A DNA stretch of 6,508 bases from an uncultured Roseburia sp. GTDB taxonomy: Bacteria > Bacillota > Clostridia > Lachnospirales > Lachnospiraceae. Positions 1-5,879 of this stretch are shown here, piece after piece; position 1 is the first letter of the stretch; each line of letters begins with the position of its first letter. Below the pieces are notes generated by a model. That model saw only the letters and a program-made list of their open reading frames with translations, did not search any database and was not told the DNA's origin. The stretch covers positions 1 through 6,508 of the forward strand of contig CAJLGN010000081.1 in the NCBI GenBank assembly GCA_905206195.1, given 5' to 3'. The position numbers and the translations under genes were made by a program.

Positions 1-347
1 ATCCCTGCGGTTGCGGCCCCACCCATCAGGATCTGCCCCTCCGCGCCGATGTTCCAGAATTTCATCTTAAATGCCGGGGTGAGTCCAACGGCAATGCAAA
101 GAAGCCCTACAGTCTCCCGGATCGTAACCCACATGCGCCGGTTCGTTCCGATCGCTCCATCCGCGATGCCAAAATACACCTGGATCGGATTCTGTTTTGT
201 GATCGCAACAATCACAAGCCCTGCCACAACCAGCGACAGAATCACCGCGATTGCCCGAACGCCCCAAGCCTTCGCCGTCGAAATCGTATCTCTTTTTATC
301 ATGCGAACAAACGGTTCTTTATTCGCAACTGTCCTCTCTCTGCTCAT
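1..347 (-). CDS. BMP-type (nucleoside-like) ABC transporter permease, N-terminal part
   Basis: This is the first 115 codons of an inner-membrane permease that continues past the left edge. It begins at ATG 347 as MSRERTVANKEPF, has a first hydrophobic segment at about residues 30-50 (ending VVAGLVIVAI) and then the motif FKMKFWNIGAEGQILMGG, which is typical of permeases partnering BMP lipoproteins (the YufP/NupP group; COG4603-like). Such permeases form the membrane channel of importers for purine or pyrimidine nucleosides. The start lies only 4 bases after the stop of the upstream ATPase gene. It is preceded by the strong site GGGGAGGAGAG (366-356), 8 bases away, inside the end of the ATPase gene, so the two genes are almost surely co-transcribed. 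A second permease gene is expected beyond the window. The family is seen clearly; the substrate is inferred. Confidence 0.9.
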   Translation of the reverse strand, partial: MSRERTVANKEPFVRMIKRDTISTAKAWGVRAIAVILSLVVAGLVIVAITKQNPIQVYFGIADGAIGTNRRMWVTIRETVGLLCIAVGLTPAFKMKFWNIGAEGQILMGGAATAG

Positions 348-351
348 TTGT

Positions 352-1878
352 CTATCTCTCCTCCCCTGCGCCGGTCATCATCCATCCAAGTTTCTCCTTT
401 GTGGTGCTTCTCGCATCCACCACACCCGCGACCTTTCCGCCGGCAAGCACCAAAATCTTATCGCACAGCGCCAAAAGCACGTCCAAATCCTCGCCGACAC
501 AGATCACAGCAACCCCCTTCTCCTTCTGTGCATTCAGCAGGTTGTAGATGGTGTAGGAGGAGTTGATATCCAGCCCGCGCACCGGGTAAGCCACCATGAG
601 CACCGTGGGGTTGCCAGCGATCTCGCGCCCCACCAGAATTTTCTGCACGTTTCCACCGGACAGGCGGCTGACCGGAGTACCCACACCGGGCGTTGCGACC
701 TCAAGCTGATCGACGATCTCCTGCGCCAGTTTCTTTGGAGCCTTGCGATCGGCAAAAAAGCCGCTGCCGTCCTTGTAGCTGCGGATCATCATGTTGTCTG
801 TCAAATCCATCGAACCGACGAGCCCCATCCCGAGTCTGTCCTCCGGCACAAAGGACAAAGTGATCCCCAATTTCTTGATATCCTCCGCCCGCATCTCGGA
901 AATCTTCTTGGTCTCCCCCTCCGGCGGATAGTATAAAATCTCACCGCTCTCAATGAGCTGTAGTCCCGCCACGGACTCTAAAAGCTCCTTCTGCCCGCTT
1001 CCCGAGATTCCCGCTACGCCGAGGATCTCTCCACTGTAGGCCGTGAAGGACGCCTCCTTAAGTACCTTAAGCCCCTCCTTGTTGCGGCAGGTGATGCCGC
1101 GCATCTCGATGCGCTTTTGCGCCCCCTCCGGTTCGGTGCGGTTGATGTCCAGACGAATTTTCTCGCCCACCATCATCTCGGTGAGAGATTCCACCGTGGC
1201 GTCCGCGGTCTGTACCGTATCTATGTATCTGCCTTTGCGAAGCACCGCCACGCGGTCAGAAAGCGCGAGCACCTCATTTAACTTGTGGGTGATGATGATG
1301 ATGGATTTACCCGCAGCCCTCATGTTGCGCAGCACGGCAAACAGCTTCTCCGTCTCCTGCGGCGTGAGCACCGCAGTCGGCTCATCAAGGATCAGGATAT
1401 CCGCGCCGCGGTAGAGCACCTTTAAGATCTCAACCGTCTGCTTCTGGGACACCGACATATCATAGATCTTTTGCCCCGGATTTAAATCAAAACCGTAGCG
1501 ATCAGTGAGCTCTGCGATCTCATCCTCCACCTGCTTTCTGTTCAGGCGTCCTTTTCCCGGCAGTCCCAGAATAATATTTTCGGCGGCTGTCAGGATATTG
1601 ATCAGCTTAAAATGCTGGTGAATCATCCCGATCCCAAGCGCGAAAGAGTCCTTCGGAGATCGGATCGTAACCACTTTCCCCCCGACCAGAATCTCCCCCT
1701 CGTCCGGAAAATAAATCCCGGAAAGCATATTCATCAGCGTCGTCTTTCCGCTCCCGTTCTCCCCCAGAATCGAGAGTATCTCGCCCTTTTTTACTGTGAG
1801 ATTCACGTTGTCATTCGCGACAACCTCCCCAAAGCGCTTTGTCACACCTCTAAGCTCAATCGCATTCACCGGTTCCAC
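352..1878 (-). CDS. Double-domain ABC transporter ATPase of a BMP-type (nucleoside-like) importer
   Basis: This 508-residue cytoplasmic protein carries two nucleotide-binding domains in one chain, the usual size and layout of sugar/nucleoside importer ATPases (YufO/NupO, RbsA-like). NBD1 has Walker A GENGSGKT (39-46), Q-loop Gln88, a non-canonical signature SVSQKQ (141-146), Walker B LILDEP (161-166) with catalytic Glu165, and His197. NBD2 has a degenerate Walker A, GISGSGQKEL (289-298), a normal LSGGN signature (405-409) and a degenerate Walker B, MVAYPVRGLD (427-436). The start is GTG at 1878, chosen because AAAGGAGGA lies 6 bases upstream and the homologous N-terminus (AIELRGVTKRFG) follows at once. 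It is the second gene of the transporter locus, 177 bases after the lipoprotein gene and 4 bases before the permease. The family is certain; the nucleoside substrate is inferred from the BMP partner. Confidence 0.95.
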   Translation of the reverse strand: MEPVNAIELRGVTKRFGEVVANDNVNLTVKKGEILSILGENGSGKTTLMNMLSGIYFPDEGEILVGGKVVTIRSPKDSFALGIGMIHQHFKLINILTAAENIILGLPGKGRLNRKQVEDEIAELTDRYGFDLNPGQKIYDMSVSQKQTVEILKVLYRGADILILDEPTAVLTPQETEKLFAVLRNMRAAGKSIIIITHKLNEVLALSDRVAVLRKGRYIDTVQTADATVESLTEMMVGEKIRLDINRTEPEGAQKRIEMRGITCRNKEGLKVLKEASFTAYSGEILGVAGISGSGQKELLESVAGLQLIESGEILYYPPEGETKKISEMRAEDIKKLGITLSFVPEDRLGMGLVGSMDLTDNMMIRSYKDGSGFFADRKAPKKLAQEIVDQLEVATPGVGTPVSRLSGGNVQKILVGREIAGNPTVLMVAYPVRGLDINSSYTIYNLLNAQKEKGVAVICVGEDLDVLLALCDKILVLAGGKVAGVVDARSTTKEKLGWMMTGAGEER

Positions 1879-1955
1879 AAGTCATCCTCCTTTAACGTAA
1901 ACCGCGGAACTGCGGGCATCTTCTCGTACGCCTTGCGGTTCCGCTTGTTTTTCAT
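1866..1955 (-). CDS. Possible 29-residue leader ORF overlapping the ATPase start
   Basis: An open frame runs from ATG 1955 to a TGA at 1868-1866. It encodes a basic then acidic peptide that begins MKNKRNRKAYEK and ends KEDDLWNR. The frame passes through the whole 1904-1944 hairpin and the ATPase ribosome binding site, and stops 10-13 bases inside the ATPase gene in a different frame. If translated, ribosomes would melt the hairpin and stop next to the GTG, which would couple the two genes. Against it, the upstream sequence has only a weak AGAAG two bases before the ATG, and I recognise no homologue. It may be chance. Confidence 0.2.
   Translation of the reverse strand: MKNKRNRKAYEKMPAVPRFTLKEDDLWNR
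1885..1893 (-). promoter_or_regulatory. Ribosome binding site fixing the GTG start of the ATPase gene
   Basis: The minus strand reads AAAGGAGGA here, a near-perfect Shine-Dalgarno sequence. Six bases (TGACTT) separate it from the GTG at 1878. The ATG that overlaps the site's end (1885-1883) is in another frame, so GTG is the real start. Confidence 0.85.
1904..1944 (-). promoter_or_regulatory. Hairpin in the leader just upstream of the ATPase ribosome binding site
   Basis: GCGGAAC (1904-1910) and GTTCCGC (1938-1944) form a perfect 7-bp stem. Inner pairs GC 1912-1913 with GC 1935-1936 and GGC 1915-1917 with GCC 1930-1932 can extend it. On the transcript it ends 10 bases before AAAGGAGGA. No U-run follows, so it is not a plain terminator. 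A role in mRNA stability or ATPase translation is inferred. Confidence 0.5.
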
Positions 1956-1993
1956 ACTTCTAAAATAGATTGCGACACATAATAATCCGTTTG

Positions 1994-2046
1994 AGTTTGG
2001 CAAAGTGAGCCAAGGTTCAGTTTAAGTCCAGGCTTTTTGCCAAACT
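1994..2046 (-). promoter_or_regulatory. Intercistronic stem-loop directly after the lipoprotein gene
   Basis: AGTTTGGCAAA (1994-2004) and TTTGCCAAACT (2036-2046) are perfect 11-bp inverted arms. AGCC 2008-2011 and GGCT 2031-2034 add a second helix inside. It begins 9 bases after the stop codon of the binding-protein gene. No U-tract follows on the transcribed strand, so full termination is unlikely. Hairpins at this place in binding-protein operons are known to protect the upstream mRNA or reduce read-through, giving more lipoprotein than membrane parts; that role is inferred here. Confidence 0.6.
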
Positions 2047-2055
2047 TGCACAGGA

Positions 2056-3315
2056 CTAATTTGCCGCAGAAGTGATGCCGTCGATAATCAGATCAAATGA
2101 CGGCGCGCTCGCAATCTCGGACTCGTGGAAATACCCGTCCGATACGTACGCGCTGTACTTCTCGTAATCGCCGCCCTGTGCGATCAGATCCTCCAAGGAG
2201 GAGCCGTTCACGGTGAAGGTGGCTGTATCGAATACGTGCAGGGTGCCCTCTTTTAACGCGGTCTCAATCTCCGCAACCTTCTCTTTGGTTCCCTCTGCGA
2301 TTGCTGTCTCATTTAAGGCTGTGATTCGGTCTGCACCCTCTTTGTAGCCCTGGCACCAGTCGGTCGCGATCGTCTGGCCCTTTAACACAGACTCCACCGC
2401 GTAGGTGTAATATGGTCCCCAGTTGATGGATGCGGAAGTCAGCGCGCTGCCCGGTGCAACGGAGATCATGTCGATGTTGTAGCCGACGCACGGAACTCCT
2501 TTTTCCTCACATGCACTCGGAGCCCCTGTCGTGTCCGCATGCTGGCTGATCAGCACGCAGCCGTCATCGATCAGTTTTGTGGCAACCTCGGCCTCGCCTG
2601 ACATATCGCCCCAGCTGTTCGTGTACTGTACTTCCATCGTAACGCTCGGACATACGCTCTTTGCTCCGAGATAGAAGGAAGTGAAGCCGGAGATAACCTC
2701 CGCAAACGGGAATGCCCCGACATATCCGATCTTTGCGGCATCCGCGGTGATCACGCCGTCCCCAATCATCTCGTTTAGCTTCATACCTGCGACAACGCCG
2801 GACACGTAGCGCGACTCGTACACCGCCGTAAAATAATTGTGCATATTGGAAAGACCAGAGCCCGCCGCCTGATAGCCGGTTGCGTGACAGAACTCAACCT
2901 CGGGATACTCCTCTGCCGCCTGAAGCATATAGGTCTCAAAACCAAAGCTGTTTCCGAATACAATGTCACATCCCTGCTCCGCCAGATCCACCGCCGCATC
3001 GTAGCAGGACTCATCCTCCAAAACGTTCGTCTTCTCGATCACCTGATCCTCAGATAGCCCGAGCGTCTCAATCATCTGGCTGATCCCCTCCATGTGAGCT
3101 GCCGTATATCCCTCGTTCTCATCACCAATATAAATAATACCAACCTTGAGATCGGAGGCTGCCACCGGCTCCCCGGCTTCTTTATTTGCCGCGCTTCCCG
3201 CCGCAGCGCTCCCGCCCGCAGTCTCTCCATCCCCGGAACCGCATCCGGCCATCATAGAGACGACGAGCCCCATGGTAAGTAACATGCTCAATACTCTTTT
3301 CATAATCAACTCCAT
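2056..3315 (-). CDS. BMP family (PnrA/BmpA-like) substrate-binding lipoprotein
   Basis: This 419-residue lipoprotein is the extracellular solute-binding part of the importer encoded downstream. A signal peptide (MKRVLSMLLTMGLVVSM) ends in the lipobox MAGC, with Cys25 as the lipidated residue. A Gly/Ala/Ser/Glu-rich tether follows to about residue 54, and then a periplasmic-binding-like BMP domain opens with DLKVGIIYIGDENEGYT. Further family-like segments are DIVFGNSFGFE, KIGYVGAFPFAEVISGF, LISQHADTTGAP and VGYNIDM. Characterised relatives (Treponema PnrA, Lactococcus BmpA) bind purine nucleosides; the ligand here is inferred. Start choice is open: ATG 3315 has AGGAAAGGG upstream, while the in-frame ATG at 3303 has GGAG six bases before it and would give a more typical MKR signal start. 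The gene has its own promoter and is the first of the transporter locus. Confidence 0.93.
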   Translation of the reverse strand: MELIMKRVLSMLLTMGLVVSMMAGCGSGDGETAGGSAAAGSAANKEAGEPVAASDLKVGIIYIGDENEGYTAAHMEGISQMIETLGLSEDQVIEKTNVLEDESCYDAAVDLAEQGCDIVFGNSFGFETYMLQAAEEYPEVEFCHATGYQAAGSGLSNMHNYFTAVYESRYVSGVVAGMKLNEMIGDGVITADAAKIGYVGAFPFAEVISGFTSFYLGAKSVCPSVTMEVQYTNSWGDMSGEAEVATKLIDDGCVLISQHADTTGAPSACEEKGVPCVGYNIDMISVAPGSALTSASINWGPYYTYAVESVLKGQTIATDWCQGYKEGADRITALNETAIAEGTKEKVAEIETALKEGTLHVFDTATFTVNGSSLEDLIAQGGDYEKYSAYVSDGYFHESEIASAPSFDLIIDGITSAAN

Positions 3316-3354
3316 ACCCTTTCCTCACCTGCGATTTTTTGAAAATACAATGCC

Positions 3355-3383
3355 AATTTAGCACAGCAAAAAAAACCAGTCAA
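3355..3383 (-). promoter_or_regulatory. Sigma-A-like promoter of the lipoprotein gene
   Basis: On the minus strand a -35 box TTGACT (3383-3378) is followed by an exact 17-base spacer and the -10 box TAAATT (3360-3355). Transcription would start near 3348, leaving a 5' leader of about 33 bases before ATG 3315. That is too short for a purine riboswitch. Confidence 0.65.
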
Positions 3384-3401
3384 TACGAATTTTCCCGTAT
3401 T
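3382..3401. promoter_or_regulatory. Inverted repeat overlapping the -35 box, possible operator
   Basis: AATACG (3382-3387) and CGTATT (3396-3401) are perfect inverted arms separated by 8 bases. The right-hand end on the minus strand overlaps the first two bases of the -35 box. This is a plausible repressor or activator site for the importer locus, but I cannot name a regulator. Confidence 0.35.
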
Positions 3402-3474
3402 TTCAGAAAAAAGAGTATTTTGCGTCATTTTTTCTCAATTGATAAGAAACACTAATATCTTGCTCTATTTTCAC

Positions 3475-4572
3475 TTATAGATTTTTAAAAATGTGGATGA
3501 CACCCCGATCATTTAGACTTTTCAAAAATGCAACCGCAAACGGCACGCCAAAAAGACCGATGATGCCAAAAAGCTTCACCCCCACGATCATGCAGGGCAG
3601 CATCACCACCGGGGAAAGTCCCATCTGCTGTCCGACCAGCTTTGGCTCCACGATATTGCGCACCACTGTGATGATGAGATAGATCATCAGCACTCCGATT
3701 CCCATAGCCAGATTCCCAGACGCAAGCGCGATCACCATCCACGGGAGCAGCACAGTCCCAGTCCCAAACACCGGAAGGATATCGAGCACTGCCACGAGAA
3801 AAGCAATGGAAAATGCCCCGTCAATCCCCAGAATCAAAAACCCGACCGCCAGTTCCACAAACGTCATCCCTAGAATTAAAGCGTAAGAAAGCAGGCACTT
3901 TCCAAGTGTTCCCACGGTGTATGCCCGCACGTCCCCGATGGTTCTCCTCCACCGATCGGGCACCTGCCTTTTTAAGAATGCCACGATGCCGGGAAGATCC
4001 AGCTCTATGAACATCGTCGCAATCACCGCAAGGAGCACATTCATACAGATGCCGGGAATTGAGACCGCGATACTTGAGACGCCGTCTATGACCGTCCCGG
4101 AGACACCGGCTACCATCTGGCCTGCCCGCGCGAGCGTCCCCGCGGACCCGCCGCGCGCCGCCTGCAGCGCGCCGTCTGCCTGTGCGCCCTCCCCCGCAAT
4201 CTGCTCCATCCATATACAAAAATTCTCCACCATAGGAAAAATTGTTCCCGACAAAAAAACCGTGATCTCCTTGGACACCCCACGGATCAATCCCACCACC
4301 CGGCTTCCCAAAAGATACAATAGCACTGCCACCAATGCGTAGAAAAGCGCGACGAAGACGACCGCCACCAGATTTCTCTTCAGATTTGTTTTCTCGGAGA
4401 CGTACGCAATCGGGTATGCCAGCAGCCACGCCACCAAAAATGCCACCAAAAACGGCAACAGAACGGGACCCGCAAATTTCAGTAGCAAAACCCCAGTCAT
4501 CCCCCACACCGCCCAGTACGCAAATTTGATCAAAAATTGTTTCTGCCGCCGCAGCTGCTCTTCTCTGTCCAT
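3475..4572 (-). CDS. ytvI: AI-2E family transporter, YtvI-like sporulation membrane protein
   Basis: This 365-residue integral membrane protein has about eight helices: two close N-terminal ones (about 15-57), one at 67-90, a soluble loop at about 91-165, and a C-terminal block from about 165 to 350. Family-defining segments are DILPVFGTGTVLLPW in the C-terminal block, RNIVEPKLVGQQMGLSP, and a closing stretch GIIGLFGVPFAVAF. The DILPV-GTGT form resembles the YtvI branch, annotated in endospore formers as a sporulation integral membrane protein; the transported substrate is unknown and AI-2 transport should not be assumed. The soluble loop has an Ala/Gly-rich insert around 125-145. ATG 4572 is the first start after an in-frame TGA; its GGAAGG site sits 11 bases upstream, rather far, so translation may be modest. 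It stands alone between two gaps of 232 and 159 bp. The family is sure; the YtvI identity is likely. Confidence 0.85.
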   Translation of the reverse strand: MDREEQLRRQKQFLIKFAYWAVWGMTGVLLLKFAGPVLLPFLVAFLVAWLLAYPIAYVSEKTNLKRNLVAVVFVALFYALVAVLLYLLGSRVVGLIRGVSKEITVFLSGTIFPMVENFCIWMEQIAGEGAQADGALQAARGGSAGTLARAGQMVAGVSGTVIDGVSSIAVSIPGICMNVLLAVIATMFIELDLPGIVAFLKRQVPDRWRRTIGDVRAYTVGTLGKCLLSYALILGMTFVELAVGFLILGIDGAFSIAFLVAVLDILPVFGTGTVLLPWMVIALASGNLAMGIGVLMIYLIITVVRNIVEPKLVGQQMGLSPVVMLPCMIVGVKLFGIIGLFGVPFAVAFLKSLNDRGVIHIFKNL

Positions 4573-4804
4573 ATCCGTACCCGCCTTCCATCACGATTCC
4601 TCTTCCCGATCGTTTCCTTTCCTTATTAACTATATCCAGGATGCGGGATATCATTCTTGTTTTATGAAATTACAATGCACAGCAAATACACATACCCTTC
4701 ATTTGGCAGCGTGATTTTCCAAACCTCGTCGAAACAGCCCCATCTGCAACGAATGGCTGTCCCGGAATCTCTCCCGAGGACAGCCATCGCGCGCACTCAA
4801 CTTT
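4573..4804. other. 232-bp non-coding gap between lactonase and YtvI-like genes
   Basis: Apart from the hairpin at 4753-4787 and an alternative pairing with ACAGCC at 4734-4739, I see no gene here. The part next to the YtvI-like gene is AT-rich (4620-4690) and should hold its promoter. The best -10-like hexamer on the minus strand is TATAGT, within GGATATAGTTAATAAGG, but no matching -35 sits at the right distance, so I do not call a promoter. Confidence 0.5.
4753..4787 (-). terminator. Strong hairpin ending the U32-lactonase pair, probable terminator
   Basis: ATGGCTGTCC (4753-4762) and GGACAGCCAT (4778-4787) are perfect 10-bp arms. CGG 4763-4765 with CCG 4774-4776 extends the stem to 13 bp, with one bulged base at 4777 and an 8-base loop. 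It begins 17 bases after the lactonase stop. The bases that follow on the transcript (TCGTTGCAG) are not a clean U-run, so termination strength is uncertain. Confidence 0.5.
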
Positions 4805-5878
4805 TTAATTTTCCTGCAATTTCAAGATATAGATAGAATTGGGCTTATCCACTTTCACGCCAGCTCCCACCCGCAGTGAGTAACCTTTTTCAAAGTCAAT
4901 CTTATAGGAAAAGATATCGTTAGAATTGTTATTCAGGGTCAGATAATGCTTCTCATCCGGGAAGATTGCGAGCATCTTTGGGTAATCGCTGCTCACCATC
5001 GTCGCGAAGACTTTCTCCAACATGCCGGTTTGCCCGTCGATCTCATAACACACGACAGAGTTCACGCCGGAGTTGCTGCAGAATAGGTATTTGCCGCTGC
5101 GCGATACCCCCCTGCCGGACGCTGCGCACAGACCATCTTCCTTCTCCGACACGGTGCTGACTGTCTGAATCTTCTCAAACACCGGCACATCTCCAACCAC
5201 CGAGTAATTGTACACCTCGATGGCATTCCCCAACTCATATAAAATATAAGCGCATCTGCCGTCCCTTGAGAATCGAATCATGCGGGGCGCCGACTCCAGC
5301 TGTCCACGGATGATATCGAGCAGCTTGAGCTTCCCGCGCTCATAATCCACCCGGTAAATCTTCACCTGATCCAGGCCGTTGTCCACTGCACAGAGAAATT
5401 TCTGATCCGGCGTCAGCTTCACGCAGTCCACGTGCGGGATGAAATTGCGCTGTGCAATACTCCGCCCCATCCCCTTGTGAAATACGCCGTCCGCAATGTC
5501 TCCGATGCTTCCATCCTCCAGAAGCCGCATCATACTTACACGTCCGTCGTGATGTCCGCCCACGAACAGATAGCGGTTCTCATCATCCACCTCCACATAA
5601 CAGCCCCGCATACCGCCGATCCACCGCTTGTTGATCGGTGTGAGATCCCCGTCCTTCTCGATGCAAAAAGCCTCCACACCCTCGTCCGCGATAGAATACA
5701 AATATTTGCGATCCTTGGAGACGACCAGATCCGACGGATTGTTGATTGGAACCACCTTTCTCTCCTTTAAGCTCGCAGTCTCCACATCGACGTCGTAGAT
5801 ATGGATTCCAACACTGTTCTCATGAGTGTAAGTTCCTACATATGCAACATATTTCTCCTGCTTCATCGTCCCCACCAT
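4805..5878 (-). CDS. Lactonase-family beta-propeller protein (6-phosphogluconolactonase-like)
   Basis: This 357-residue cytoplasmic protein matches the seven-bladed propeller lactonase family (PF10282; YbhE/Pgl type), whose known members hydrolyse 6-phosphogluconolactone in the oxidative pentose phosphate pathway. It opens with the family's YVGTYT (13-18) and repeats blade-like units: IPHVDCVKLTPDQKFL and DNGLDQVKIYRVD (166-178), APRMIRFSRDG with Glu215 in YELGN, VSRSGKYLFCSNSG, and YPKMLAIFPDEKHYL. There is no signal peptide. The frame stays open upstream to 5986, but that part overlaps the U32 gene and is Arg-rich and unlike the family. ATG 5878 lies one base after the U32 stop, and ATG 5866 (MKQEKYVAY) with AGGATGG seven bases before it is an equally good start. 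The tight spacing implies one transcript with translational coupling. The fold is confident; the exact substrate is not. Confidence 0.87.
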   Translation of the reverse strand: MVGTMKQEKYVAYVGTYTHENSVGIHIYDVDVETASLKERKVVPINNPSDLVVSKDRKYLYSIADEGVEAFCIEKDGDLTPINKRWIGGMRGCYVEVDDENRYLFVGGHHDGRVSMMRLLEDGSIGDIADGVFHKGMGRSIAQRNFIPHVDCVKLTPDQKFLCAVDNGLDQVKIYRVDYERGKLKLLDIIRGQLESAPRMIRFSRDGRCAYILYELGNAIEVYNYSVVGDVPVFEKIQTVSTVSEKEDGLCAASGRGVSRSGKYLFCSNSGVNSVVCYEIDGQTGMLEKVFATMVSSDYPKMLAIFPDEKHYLTLNNNSNDIFSYKIDFEKGYSLRVGAGVKVDKPNSIYILKLQEN

Positions 5879-5879
5879 C

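Noticed and set aside
49..936. Long plus-strand frame of 295 codons opposite the ATPase and permease genes
   Set aside because: Its peptide has no recognisable domain, is rich in His, Arg and Leu, and crosses two clear minus-strand genes with strong family matches. It is an antisense shadow.
3316..3474. Purine riboswitch or PurR PurBox upstream of the nucleoside-type transporter
   Set aside because: The expected leader is only about 33 bases and has no purine aptamer core; no CCGAAC-type PurBox pair is visible, only the AATACG palindrome.
3421..3474. Terminator after the YtvI-like gene
   Set aside because: Only a weak 5-bp TTTCT/AGAAA pairing with a nine-base AT-rich loop exists, with no GC stem or U-tract. 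Transcription may read on into the lipoprotein gene.
3821..4654. Minus-strand 277-codon frame starting MISRILDIVNKERKRS
   Set aside because: The start looks protein-like, but nearly all the rest lies in a wrong frame over the AI-2E gene and gives a Gly/Arg-rich low-complexity peptide. It is a shadow.
4659..4666. SigmaE-like -10 (CATAAAAC on the minus strand) for the YtvI-like gene
   Set aside because: It resembles the sporulation consensus in about six of eight positions, but no -35 element sits at the proper distance, so the match may be chance.
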